Shown here in pieces: positions 7,469-16,016 of a DNA stretch of 55,184 bases. This DNA is from CAJJBL01 sp964519035 (lineage in GTDB: Bacteria > Pseudomonadota > Alphaproteobacteria > Puniceispirillales > Marisalimonadaceae). Numbering within the stretch: the first letter of the stretch is position 1; each line of letters opens with the position of its first letter. The stretch covers positions 1 through 55,184 of the forward strand of contig CAZFKZ010000006.1 of NCBI GenBank assembly GCA_964519035.1. The letters run 5' to 3'. The notes beneath the pieces were generated by a model. It saw only the letters and a program-made list of their open reading frames with translations. It was not told the origin of the DNA and did not search any database. A program made the position numbers and the translations under genes.

Positions 7469-8395
7469 ATGAAAATGACTAAGACTGTAAAAAATATTTT
7501 AAATCAATATGAAAGTGACAATCCTGGTGTCAAGTCTAATTTATCAAGAATTTTAATGGCTGGCAAGCTTGGTGGCACAGGTAAATTAGTTATTCTTCCT
7601 GTGGATCAAGGTTTTGAACATGGCCCTGCTAGATCTTTTGCAAAAAATGCTGAAGGTTATGATCCTCATTATCACTTCAAACTAGCTATTAATGCTGGCT
7701 TGTCCGCTTTTGCTGCCCCTATAGGAATGCTTGAGGCAGGGGCTGATACATTTGCGGGCCAAATCCCTTTGATTATGAAAACTAATAGTTCTAATTCTTT
7801 GTCAAGAGAACAAGATGCTCCAAACCAAGCTATAACTGGATCAGTAAGAGAAGCGATTAGGTTAGGTTGTTCAGCGATAGGTTTTACAATTTACCCAGGA
7901 TCTGACGATGCATTAGATATGATTTCTAATATTCAAGAAATGGCTTGTGAAGCTAAAGATGCTGGATTAGCCGTAGTCATTTGGAGTTATCCTAGAGGTG
8001 GTGATATAAGTAAAGAAGGTGAGACTGCGATTGATATAGTAGCTTATGCCGCACATATAGCGGCCTTGATTGGAGCTCATATAATCAAGGTTAAACCACC
8101 AACTAAACATATAGAGCTTTCTGAAGCAAAAAAAGTATACACCTCAGAGAATATCCCCATAGAAACATTAACTGATAGAATTAGGCACATAAAGCAATCT
8201 TGTTTTCAAGGAAAAAGAATAGTTGTATTTTCTGGAGGTGCCGCCAAAGATAAGAATGGTCTTATAAACGAAATAAAAGAGCTTTATAAAGGTGGAGCAA
8301 ATGGTTCAATAATAGGTAGAAATTCGTTTCAAAGACCATTAAACGAAGCCATGGATCTCCTAAATGAGGTCACAGACATATATAAGGGGAGATAG
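7469..8395 (+). CDS. fbaB: Class I fructose-bisphosphate aldolase (FbaB/DhnA type)
   Basis: Schiff-base aldolase of the DhnA family, cleaving fructose-1,6-bisphosphate in glycolysis or forming it in gluconeogenesis. N-terminal ILPVDQGFEHGP, central IYPGSDD and VIWSYPRGG, and the IIKVKPPT segment with the expected Schiff-base lysine (K207 or K209) are present, then a phosphate-binding FSGGAAKD loop and GSIIGRNSFQRP. At 308 aa it is shorter than E. coli FbaB (350). A GAAGAG ribosome-binding site lies 8 bases before the ATG. Other DhnA-family aldolases exist, such as those making aromatic precursors, so the exact substrate is likely but not proven. It heads an apparent operon with efp and the IMPase-like gene. 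Confidence 0.88.
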   Translation: MKMTKTVKNILNQYESDNPGVKSNLSRILMAGKLGGTGKLVILPVDQGFEHGPARSFAKNAEGYDPHYHFKLAINAGLSAFAAPIGMLEAGADTFAGQIPLIMKTNSSNSLSREQDAPNQAITGSVREAIRLGCSAIGFTIYPGSDDALDMISNIQEMACEAKDAGLAVVIWSYPRGGDISKEGETAIDIVAYAAHIAALIGAHIIKVKPPTKHIELSEAKKVYTSENIPIETLTDRIRHIKQSCFQGKRIVVFSGGAAKDKNGLINEIKELYKGGANGSIIGRNSFQRPLNEAMDLLNEVTDIYKGR

Positions 8396-8397
8396 AT

Positions 8398-8964
8398 TTG
8401 AAAGTTAACGGTAATACAATTAAACCTGGCAATGTTATAGAGCATAAGAATGGTTTATGGGTTGCTGTTAAGACTAGTCATGTAAAACCTGGTAAAGGTG
8501 GTGCTTTTGCTCAAATAGAGCTTCGCAATTTGAAAGACGGCACTAAGTTAAATGAAAGATTTAGATCTTCTGAAAATATAGAACGAGTTATTTTAGAAGA
8601 AAACTCTTATGTTTTTTTATATAAAGAAAATGATCAATTAATCTTTATGAATAATCAAACTTTTGATCAAATACCTATAGGATTAGAAATGATAGGAGAT
8701 CAAGCTTCGTTTCTTCAAGACGGAATGAATGTTATTGTTAACACTTATAATGAAGAGGTCATATCAGTAAATATGCCTGATAGTTGTATAGAAGAAATAG
8801 TAGAAGCAGATGCAGTAATAAAGGGCCAAACAGTATCTTCTTCCTTTAAACCTGCTGTTTTGAGCAATGGTATAAAGGTTATGGTGCCTGGTCATATAGA
8901 AGTAGGAACCAAAATACTAGTTAGACCATCTGATAGTACTTACATAGAAAAAGCAAAATTATAA
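8398..8964 (+). CDS. efp: Elongation factor P
   Basis: Relieves ribosomes stalled at polyproline stretches. The tRNA-mimicking protein has the KOW-like N-terminal domain with the tip loop HVKPGKGGAF; K33 corresponds to the lysine that EpmA beta-lysylates in E. coli. OB domains follow, ending in the typical GTKILVRPSDSTYIEKA. It is 188 aa, as usual. The start is a TTG at 8398, only 2 bases after the aldolase stop, with AAGGGGAG just upstream inside the end of fba. This implies tight translational coupling. Whether epmA/epmB exist in this genome cannot be seen here. Confidence 0.96.
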   Translation: MKVNGNTIKPGNVIEHKNGLWVAVKTSHVKPGKGGAFAQIELRNLKDGTKLNERFRSSENIERVILEENSYVFLYKENDQLIFMNNQTFDQIPIGLEMIGDQASFLQDGMNVIVNTYNEEVISVNMPDSCIEEIVEADAVIKGQTVSSSFKPAVLSNGIKVMVPGHIEVGTKILVRPSDSTYIEKAKL

Positions 8965-9006
8965 CATCCAACTCCTTAAGCTAAAATTAATTCTATCGGA
9001 GCTAAA

Positions 9007-9819
9007 ATGGCTAATAAGTCACCACTTTTAAACGTTATTATTCAATCTTTGAACAAAGTAACCAGAAAGCTTCTTAGAGATTTTGGTGAGATCGAAAATT
9101 TACAACTTTCTCCTAATTCAATAAATGAATTTGTAACTAAAACAGAATTCAAAATTAATTCCTCACTTATTGACGATTTGAATAAAGCTCGCCCTGATTG
9201 GAAATTTAAGTCAGATTCAGTAAAGAATGAAGATGATACATACTACTGGATAATAGACACAATAAATGGAAGAACAAACTTTATTCATGGGTTACCAAAC
9301 TTTGCAATTTCTATTGCAGTTGAGTATAATAATGAAATTATCTCAACGGTTATAAATGATCCACTTAGAGATGAGATATATTTTGCAGAAAAAGGAAAAG
9401 GTGCTTTTCTTAATGATAGAAGAATTAGGGTTTCAAAAAGAAACAAATTAAGCACATGTGTTTTTGCTACCTACAATGAATTGAACAATAAGAAAAATGA
9501 TCAAACATTGAAAGAATTAATTTCTAGTAACTCATTAATTACAAGAGAATTTGGTTCCTCTGCCATAAGTTTTGCTTGGCTAGCCTCTGGTAAAATAGAT
9601 TGTTTTTTATCTAATTCTTTGAAAAATCATGAAGTAGCTTGTGGGGAGTTACTTATAAAAGAATCTGGGGGGTATATTTCAAATTTCAAATCAGCAAATG
9701 CTTATAAAGCTCCAGAAGGAGAACTAATAGCTGCAAACCCATTTGTTCACAGAGAAGTTTTAAAAAAAATTCACTCTATTAATGAAAATTTTAAAGATTT
9801 ACCCTTAAAAAAACATTAA
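9007..9819 (+). CDS. Inositol-monophosphatase-family protein with degraded active site
   Basis: The IMPase/SuhB fold is recognisable along all 270 residues: WIIDTINGRTNFIHGLP (81-97), AISIAVEY, KGAFLNDRRI (131-140), GSSAISFAWLASGKID, ACGELLIKESGG and a C-terminal IAANP. The metal-binding set of active IMPases is largely missing. The Glu-Glu motif (E67 in SuhB) is replaced by F67-K68. The second Asp of DPLDGTTNF is N87, with Thr to Arg at 89. The Trp-Asp of motif PWDFAAGELL is N207-H208. Only D84 remains. It is probably not a Mg2+-dependent phosphatase and may have a structural or regulatory role. It follows efp by 42 bases, as IMPase genes do in many alphaproteobacteria. Confidence 0.85.
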   Translation: MANKSPLLNVIIQSLNKVTRKLLRDFGEIENLQLSPNSINEFVTKTEFKINSSLIDDLNKARPDWKFKSDSVKNEDDTYYWIIDTINGRTNFIHGLPNFAISIAVEYNNEIISTVINDPLRDEIYFAEKGKGAFLNDRRIRVSKRNKLSTCVFATYNELNNKKNDQTLKELISSNSLITREFGSSAISFAWLASGKIDCFLSNSLKNHEVACGELLIKESGGYISNFKSANAYKAPEGELIAANPFVHREVLKKIHSINENFKDLPLKKH

Positions 9820-9901
9820 ATTATATAAATTATTATTTGTGTCATTAAAAAGTCATGTTTTAATGTGTTTTAATAATATAATTTAAATGAAAAGGATAAA
9901 T

Positions 9902-10951
9902 ATGACAGATCCAAATAAATATGCATTTAGAATGTTGTTTGTACTTATATTAGTTATTATTCTAATCGGATTACTGTTTAATCCTTTAAAACAAGCATTT
10001 GAAGGTAATTCCGCATTAAACGGTGTTATAGTAAGTACATTTATTCTTGGTACTATTTTTTCTTTTCGTCAAACTTTTAGATTAAGCACTGAGTCGAAAT
10101 GGCTTAAATTTATCAAAAGAAAAGATAGTTTAATGCCAGCAAATGTTGCTCTGAAAATCAAACCAGTTTTATTAGCTCCAGTTGCTGCTGTGCTTAGCGA
10201 AAATAGAAAAGAAAATCCTTCTCTTTCTGCAAATTCACTAGGTACAATATTGGATGGTGTATCTTCTAGATTAGATGAAAGTAGAGAGATATTAAGATAT
10301 ATGATTGGATTATTAGTTTTTCTTGGTTTGTTAGGAACATTTTGGGGATTATTGCAAACTATATCCTCTGTATCTGGAGTAATAAATACTATTGATTTTA
10401 ATACCAATGGAGTTGCCAGCAATGGAAACTCTTTATTTATGAATATTCAAAAAGGCTTAAGCGCTCCTTTAGATGGAATGTCAACAGCTTTTTCTTCTTC
10501 ATTATTTGGTTTAGCTGGTTCTTTAATTTTAGGTTTTTTAGATCTACAAGTTGGACAAGCTAGCAACAGATTTTATAACGAGATGGAAGATTGGTTGTCA
10601 CAGATGGCTATTTTTACTACTAACGAAACAGGAAACTCCGGCTTAAGTGAGGCTGCTGCTGAGAGTCTTGCAATTGTTGCCAAAAGAGCTCACCAAAATG
10701 AAAATGAAAAGGTACGCTCTACGGAAAGTATAAACGAATTAACAATAGTAATGAACAGATTAGTTGAGAAGTTAGATGAAGATAGAAGCGTTAAAGATCA
10801 ATTAGTTTCAATTGCAACAATCTTAAAGCAATTAGGTGCTCAAAATAATGATAAAATATCTGAAATGCAATCTAGTTTGACACTTGAACTTAGAGCAATT
10901 TCAAAACAGTTGATTGAATTAGAAAAATCAAATCATACTTATAAAAAATAA
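9902..10951 (+). CDS. MotA/TolQ/ExbB-type proton channel protein
   Basis: Inner-membrane protein resembling MotA/TolQ. It has four hydrophobic segments (about residues 9-27, 40-55, 133-156 and 192-215) and the family signature LGLLGTFWGLL near 141-151. A long C-terminal helical region (about 250-349) with heptad-like spacing extends into the cytoplasm. I start at the ATG at 9902 because AAAGGA lies 5 bases upstream; an ATG at 9887 would add five residues. The next gene encodes a MotB/OmpA-like partner, so the two should form a proton-driven channel separate from TolQR. No flagellar genes are nearby. Pairs like this occur in alphaproteobacteria with unassigned function; ZorA is a more distant comparison. 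Confidence 0.83.
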   Translation: MTDPNKYAFRMLFVLILVIILIGLLFNPLKQAFEGNSALNGVIVSTFILGTIFSFRQTFRLSTESKWLKFIKRKDSLMPANVALKIKPVLLAPVAAVLSENRKENPSLSANSLGTILDGVSSRLDESREILRYMIGLLVFLGLLGTFWGLLQTISSVSGVINTIDFNTNGVASNGNSLFMNIQKGLSAPLDGMSTAFSSSLFGLAGSLILGFLDLQVGQASNRFYNEMEDWLSQMAIFTTNETGNSGLSEAAAESLAIVAKRAHQNENEKVRSTESINELTIVMNRLVEKLDEDRSVKDQLVSIATILKQLGAQNNDKISEMQSSLTLELRAISKQLIELEKSNHTYKK

Positions 10952-10987
10952 TTAATAGTATTTTATAAATTTTAACCGGGCTTTTAA

Positions 10988-12133
10988 ATGATAACCAATA
11001 AAATTAGAAGAAGACATGTTGATTATACTTGGCCTGGTTTTGTTGATGCTCTGTCAAGTCTTCTAATGGTTATAATATTTGTTTTAATGATTTTTGTTTT
11101 ATCACAATTTTTCCTATCTCAAAAAATGAGCGGTCAAGATGAAGCTTTAGTTAAATTAAAAAGTAACTTGATCGAATTGAGTGAACTTCTATCTTTAGAA
11201 AGAGAATCCAATATTGCATTAACTTCTGATCTCTCAATTCTAGAAAAAAAAATAATAGGACTGAAAGAACAATTTGAAAAAGAAAAAATAGTAAATGATA
11301 GAAATAATGAAGAACTAAAAAACAACGTGAAGATAATAAATTTTAACAAAAATAAAATTAAAGAATTAGATGCAATCTTAAATAAAAAAATACAAGAAGC
11401 GAAGTTATACTCGAAAAATATGATTGACCTTAGTCAAAATCTAGAGAAAAAAGAAGGCAAGATCAAAAAAAAGGATGCTCTACTTCGAGCAAGTCAAGAA
11501 GAGGTTAATAAATTAACTAGGGCTTCTATTCAACTTAGAAACAAATTATCTCAATTACAAACATTGCTGTCCGCTTATAAAGCCAAAGATAAAAAAGAAA
11601 AAATAAAAACTTTGAATATTGGGAAAGATTTAAATTCAGCTTTAGCTAGAAAAGTAGAAGAACTTCAGAGGTTTAAATCAGAGTTTTTCGGAAGAGTTAG
11701 AGAACTTATAAAAGGACGACCAGAAATAAGAGTGGTTGGTGATAGATTTGTTTTTCAATCGGAAGTACTCTTTAGCACAGGTTCAGTTGAGATAGGTCCT
11801 AAAGGTCAATTAGAAATGGTTAGGTTAGCAGCTACCTTAATGGAAATAGAAAAATCTTTGCCTACAGATATTGACTGGATTCTTCAAATTGAAGGACATA
11901 CTGACAACCTGCCGGTTAAAAATGGTCAAATTTATAAAGATAATTGGGAATTATCAACCAAAAGAGCGCTTTCTGTACTAAGATATTTAATTAAACAAGG
12001 AATTAAACCAAGTAGATTATCTGCATCTGGGTATGGAAGTTTTCAACCTGTAGATAAAAAAAATAACCCTCAAGCCAGAAAGAAAAATAGAAGAATAGAG
12101 ATGAAGATAACTCAAAACCTAAAATTAGATTAA
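10988..12133 (+). CDS. MotB-like protein with coiled coil and OmpA peptidoglycan-binding domain
   Basis: Partner of the preceding MotA-like gene, 36 bases downstream. A basic N-terminus leads to one membrane helix (about 21-44). D20 in the sequence WPGFVDALSSLL sits where MotB carries its proton-accepting aspartate. Residues about 55-225 are an unusually long, Lys/Glu-rich coiled coil. The C-terminus (about 250-378) is an OmpA/MotB domain with IEGHTDNLPV, ELSTKRALSVLRYL, LSASGYGSFQPV and NRRIEMKI. The long rigid stalk would place the peptidoglycan-binding head well away from the membrane. The function of the pair is not known to me; the architecture indicates a proton-powered cell-wall-anchored machine. 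Confidence 0.85.
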   Translation: MITNKIRRRHVDYTWPGFVDALSSLLMVIIFVLMIFVLSQFFLSQKMSGQDEALVKLKSNLIELSELLSLERESNIALTSDLSILEKKIIGLKEQFEKEKIVNDRNNEELKNNVKIINFNKNKIKELDAILNKKIQEAKLYSKNMIDLSQNLEKKEGKIKKKDALLRASQEEVNKLTRASIQLRNKLSQLQTLLSAYKAKDKKEKIKTLNIGKDLNSALARKVEELQRFKSEFFGRVRELIKGRPEIRVVGDRFVFQSEVLFSTGSVEIGPKGQLEMVRLAATLMEIEKSLPTDIDWILQIEGHTDNLPVKNGQIYKDNWELSTKRALSVLRYLIKQGIKPSRLSASGYGSFQPVDKKNNPQARKKNRRIEMKITQNLKLD

Positions 12134-12148
12134 GTAGAGATAAATTTA

Positions 12149-12442
12149 TTGGATAAAATCATAAACAAGTTTCATGCAAAATCATTCAAACATCTAATGA
12201 TTATTTTTACTGTTTTTGCTTTAAGTGGAAGTTGCTCTTTATTAATTTCATCTCCAATTCTATCTATCTTAGATTTAAAAGAAGTAATTAACTTTTATCC
12301 ACTTTACTTAATAGTTAGGGTTCTTTTATTAATCCCCATATATCAAATAGTATTGATTATAATAGCAACTATATTTGGAGAATTTAGCTATTTTTGGGTT
12401 TTTGAAAAAAAGTTTCTCAAACGATTGAGACTAATTAAATAA
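12149..12442 (+). CDS. Small DUF6787-like membrane protein
   Basis: A 97-residue protein with two hydrophobic segments (about residues 17-41 and 50-76) and a basic C-terminus. The pattern FALSGSCSLLISSPIL, LIPIYQIVLIIIATIFGEFSYFW and FEKKFLKRL closely resembles DUF6787 proteins known mostly from Bacteroidota and some alphaproteobacteria. It starts at a TTG (12149), 15 bases after the stop of the MotB-like gene; GTAGAGAT upstream is a weak ribosome-binding site. The tight spacing suggests it belongs to the same operon. Biochemical function unknown. Confidence 0.65.
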   Translation: MDKIINKFHAKSFKHLMIIFTVFALSGSCSLLISSPILSILDLKEVINFYPLYLIVRVLLLIPIYQIVLIIIATIFGEFSYFWVFEKKFLKRLRLIK

Positions 12443-12514
12443 TTTAAAAACTTGTGCTACTTTCAATTTGAATGTAATAAGATTAAAAAATTAATCTACT
12501 TATGAGAATTGAAT

Positions 12515-12742
12515 ATGAAAAAAGATATCCACCCAGAATATCATGATATTAATATAGTTATGACTGATGGAACAGAGTATAAAACACGTTCCACTATGGG
12601 GAAAGAAGGCGACACTCTGAAATTAGATATTGATCCTAAATCTCATCCTGCTTGGACTGGTCAACATAGAATTCTAGACTCTGGTGGACAAGTTGCAAGA
12701 TTTAATAAGCGTTTTTCTGGTTTAGGTATTAAAACAGACTAA
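12515..12742 (+). CDS. rpmE: 50S ribosomal protein bL31, zinc-independent type
   Basis: 75-residue bL31. MKKDIHPEYHDINIVMTDGT and the C-terminal GQVARFNKRF are characteristic. There are no cysteines, so this is the C-minus form that does not bind zinc. The ATG at 12515 is chosen over a TTG at 12509. It runs convergently into glyS and the two stop codons overlap by 3 bases (12740-12741 shared), so there is no room for an intergenic terminator. Confidence 0.93.
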   Translation: MKKDIHPEYHDINIVMTDGTEYKTRSTMGKEGDTLKLDIDPKSHPAWTGQHRILDSGGQVARFNKRFSGLGIKTD

Positions 12743-14838
12743 TCATCCATTAAATGAAAACTTGAATATTTAATTATTTCCTCTCTAATTATGTATAATA
12801 AACATAATCTATTTTTCTTTATTTCAACATCTTTGACATTAACAGTAACAGTTCCAAAAAAATTACTTATTGGATCTCCAAAATCTATTATTTCGTTCAA
12901 TACCTTTTCTTGAATATCAACATTAACCTCAGAGTTCGTATTTCTACTTTTAAAGTTATTTATCATTAGAAAAATATCTTTTTCATTATTGTTTTCTAGT
13001 AAATTAGGATTAACTTTTGCACTAGTAGTTTTTAACAAATCATTTGGTTTAAGAATGTTATTTAATCTTTTAAAATTGTGAAGAAAGTTTTTAAATCTTT
13101 CATCTTCATTTTTTTTACTCAAAATATTAATTCTTTGTAGAATAATTTGAAATGAAAGATTATTAATATTATCAGATAATAATATAGAATTTATAATATC
13201 ATTTTTGATATCCTTATTTTTTAAACTTATTTTTAATCTATCAATAATGAAATCTATTAATTCAATTTGCAGTGATTTTGTAACATTATTATGTAAATTC
13301 AAGGAACATAAAAATAAATTATTTAATGATATATTTATATTAAATTCAGTTAGCAATTTAACTATACCAGAAGCTGACCTTCTAAGCGCAAAAGGATCTT
13401 TTGAACCAGTTGGTTTTTTACCAATTTTAAAAAAACAAGTTAAAGTATCAATTTTGTCAATCAGTGATAACATCCCGCCAAGATTAGTTTTTGGAATTTG
13501 GTCAGACAATCCTTTTGGCTGATAATGCTCCTTAATTGCTTGAGAAACTTCACTATTATTTCCAGCAAAATCACAGTAATAACCTCCCATAATACCCTGA
13601 AGATCTGGAAACTCGCCAACCATCTCTGATACTAGATCTGCTTTTGATAATAAAGCAGCTTGACTAGCCAAAGTAGCTTCTACATTAAAAGCTTGGAAAA
13701 AATCTTTGGATAATTCTGATAATCTTAACGTCTTGTCATATAATGAACCCAAACCCTCATAAAAAATAACGTTTTTTAATTTATTATTCCAAATATCAAA
13801 AGTCTGTAATAGATCAGTTTTCCAAAAAAAACTTGCATCCGACAATCTAGCTTTTAGAACTCTCTCGTTACCTTCTATAACATTAGCATCTCTATTTAAT
13901 TCAGGAAGGCTATTTGATACAAATATAAAATATGGTGCCAATTCGTTATCTTCATTTATTGTTGAAAAATACTTTTGATGCACTTTCATCGCTGTAGATA
14001 GAACTTCAGGAGGTAAAGACATAAATTCACTACTGATAGAACCTAATAAAACATTCGGAAATTCAACTAAACCAACGACTTCCTCTAATAAATACTTGTC
14101 AGGTAATAACGATAAATTATTATCCTTTAATAACGTATCTATAGACTCAGAAATTATACTTTTCCTATCGGCTCTACTCAGAATTACATTATTATCGGCT
14201 AAAATGTTTTTGTAATTAGAGATTTTTTTTACTATGATTTTTTTACCTTCATAGTGTCTATGTCCATATGTATAGTTATTGAAAGAAATGTGTTCATTAT
14301 TACCAAGACATAAGCTTCCTTGAACCAAATTGTCATTTAATAACAATAAAATATTTCTTAATGGCCTTCCCCAACGCAACTTAGTATTGCTCCATCTCTG
14401 GCTCTTTGACCATCTAAAGCCATATGCAATCTCATGGATTATGTCTGGCAAAATTTCTGAAGTTCTAAGGCCTTTTATTTTCTCAGAATAAAAATAAAAC
14501 TTACCATTTTTAGTATCTTTTAATTCAGTTTCGTTTAATTCAATTTTGTTAGCATTCAAAAAACCATTCAAAGCTCTCTGATCTGCATCAATTCTAGGAC
14601 CTCTTTTTTCTATTGTTTGATCATTTTGTTGTAAGTCTATTTCTTTAATAATAATTGCTAAATGCCTAGGCCCTGAAAATAATTTAATTTCCTCATAATT
14701 AATTTCTTTTTTATTTAATATATTTTTCATTAAAACTTCTAATTGATTTTCAGACTCAATTTGAAATCTAGCAGGTATTTCTTCAGTAAAAAACTCTAAG
14801 AGCAATTGACCTTTTTTATTTGTTACATCATTCAACAT
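12739..14838 (-). CDS. glyS: Glycyl-tRNA synthetase beta subunit
   Basis: Beta subunit of the heterotetrameric (alpha2beta2) bacterial GlyRS, involved in tRNA binding and aminoacylation. It begins with the typical LLLEFFTEEIPARFQ and includes GPRHLAIII, KSQRWSNTKLRWGRPLRNILLL, the HD-like region SKADLVSEMVGEFPDLQGIMGGYY, and KKPTGSKDPFALRRSASGIV. It is 699 aa, normal for the family, although the C-terminal anticodon-binding region is rich in Asn/Lys/Ile. It overlaps glyQ by 11 bases and rpmE at the 3' end by a few bases. Confidence 0.95.
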   Translation of the reverse strand: MLNDVTNKKGQLLLEFFTEEIPARFQIESENQLEVLMKNILNKKEINYEEIKLFSGPRHLAIIIKEIDLQQNDQTIEKRGPRIDADQRALNGFLNANKIELNETELKDTKNGKFYFYSEKIKGLRTSEILPDIIHEIAYGFRWSKSQRWSNTKLRWGRPLRNILLLLNDNLVQGSLCLGNNEHISFNNYTYGHRHYEGKKIIVKKISNYKNILADNNVILSRADRKSIISESIDTLLKDNNLSLLPDKYLLEEVVGLVEFPNVLLGSISSEFMSLPPEVLSTAMKVHQKYFSTINEDNELAPYFIFVSNSLPELNRDANVIEGNERVLKARLSDASFFWKTDLLQTFDIWNNKLKNVIFYEGLGSLYDKTLRLSELSKDFFQAFNVEATLASQAALLSKADLVSEMVGEFPDLQGIMGGYYCDFAGNNSEVSQAIKEHYQPKGLSDQIPKTNLGGMLSLIDKIDTLTCFFKIGKKPTGSKDPFALRRSASGIVKLLTEFNINISLNNLFLCSLNLHNNVTKSLQIELIDFIIDRLKISLKNKDIKNDIINSILLSDNINNLSFQIILQRINILSKKNEDERFKNFLHNFKRLNNILKPNDLLKTTSAKVNPNLLENNNEKDIFLMINNFKSRNTNSEVNVDIQEKVLNEIIDFGDPISNFFGTVTVNVKDVEIKKNRLCLLYIIREEIIKYSSFHLMDD

Positions 14839-15715
14839 GCTTATTAATCCATGCTAAACAACAAGATCGAGTCATGTTTCTTACCCTTAATATATATGCC
14901 TGTCTTTCAGAAACAGATATCATTCCTCGTGCATCAAGCAAATTAAAAATATGGCTGGCTTTAATACATTGATCATAAGCAGGTAGTGCAAGCGAATGTT
15001 TTTTATCAATTAATAAATCCAAACATTCTTGCTCTGCATCATTAAAATGTTGAAGTAGAATTGATGAGTTTGATTTTTCAAAATTATAAATAGAAAATTC
15101 TTTTTCTGATCTTAAATAAATATCACCATAAGTCTTACCACCTTTATTTTTATCAACACCATCCCAGTCTAGTTCATAAACATTTTCTATTTTTTGAATA
15201 AACATTGCTAAACGCTCTAAGCCATAAGTAACTTCACTTGCAACAGGTTTTACGTCAATTCCTCCGACTTGTTGAAAATAAGTAAATTGTGTTATTTCCA
15301 TGCCATCACACCACACTTCCCAACCTAAACCTGATGCTCCAAGAGTTGGACTTTCCCAATCATCCTCAACAAATCTAATATCATGATCTTTTGTGTTAAG
15401 ACCTATTGCATTTAAGCTTCCCAAATATAAACTTTGAATATCTTGGGGTGATGGTTGAATTATAACTTGAAATTGATAATAATGCTGCAGTCTATTTGGG
15501 TTTTCACCATATCTTCCGTCAGATGGCCTTCTACATGGCTGCACGTAAGCAGCTTTCCAGGTTGGTTCAGGGCCTAGAACTCTTAAAACAGTAGCTGGGT
15601 GAAATGTACCCGCCCCAACCTCAGAGTCGTAAGGTTGCAATAAAGTACAACCATAGTTTGCCCAATATGATTGCAAATTTAAGATAATATTTTGAAATGA
15701 GTTTTGTTTATACAT
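14828..15715 (-). CDS. glyQ: Glycyl-tRNA synthetase alpha subunit
   Basis: Catalytic alpha subunit of the alpha2beta2 GlyRS. Diagnostic blocks are LQSYWANYGCTLLQPYDSEVGAGTFHPA (split here: LQSYWANYGC, then QPYDSEVGAGTFHPAT), VQPCRRPSDGRYGENPNRLQ, GLGWEVWCDGMEITQFTYFQ and SERQAYILRVRNM. Length of 295 aa is normal. It leads a glyQ-glyS operon with an 11-base overlap. A 78-base spacer separates it from the upstream Cys-rich small protein; I see no convincing sigma-70 promoter there although TATGAT occurs. Confidence 0.96.
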   Translation of the reverse strand: MYKQNSFQNIILNLQSYWANYGCTLLQPYDSEVGAGTFHPATVLRVLGPEPTWKAAYVQPCRRPSDGRYGENPNRLQHYYQFQVIIQPSPQDIQSLYLGSLNAIGLNTKDHDIRFVEDDWESPTLGASGLGWEVWCDGMEITQFTYFQQVGGIDVKPVASEVTYGLERLAMFIQKIENVYELDWDGVDKNKGGKTYGDIYLRSEKEFSIYNFEKSNSSILLQHFNDAEQECLDLLIDKKHSLALPAYDQCIKASHIFNLLDARGMISVSERQAYILRVRNMTRSCCLAWINKHVE

Positions 15716-15793
15716 TTTGTTGATATTCTTTAATGTGTTGAGATCATAGTATGCGAGTTTAAAAACATGACTGTAAATTAAGAAAAGCTAACC

Positions 15794-16015
15794 TCATTTT
15801 TTTTCAACGCATTCGTTATTGTTACATTCATCGCCAGTACTCCATAAGCCACAAGAACTACACTTAAATGCATCTATACCTTTTTTATTCCTATTATCTT
15901 TATTTTTGTCATTAACTTCAGGTTTTATTTTACGTCTTTCAATAATTTTAAATCCATACCATACCAAGGCTAGAATTACTAAAAGCCAAAAAATTTTTCC
16001 AATAGAAAGCATCAT
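15794..16015 (-). CDS. Small membrane protein with C-terminal cysteine cluster
   Basis: I place the start at the Met-Met pair (16015/16012), giving about 73 residues. Starting at 16126 would read backwards into the sppA coding region. One N-terminal membrane helix (about residues 4-21) is followed by a Lys/Asn-rich linker and a C-terminal cluster CSSCGLWSTGDECNNNEC, four cysteines spaced like a compact zinc ribbon. It begins 1-2 bases after the sppA stop, so it is translationally coupled to the S49 peptidase. It resembles small membrane/zinc-ribbon proteins found beside sppA or in the PP0621-like group. Function unknown. Confidence 0.7.
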   Translation of the reverse strand: MMLSIGKIFWLLVILALVWYGFKIIERRKIKPEVNDKNKDNRNKKGIDAFKCSSCGLWSTGDECNNNECVEKK

Positions 16016-16016
16016 T

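Noticed and set aside
9902..12133. MotAB-like pair as a Zorya defence system
   Set aside because: No ZorC, ZorD or ZorE-like gene follows; the next genes are a small membrane protein and bL31.
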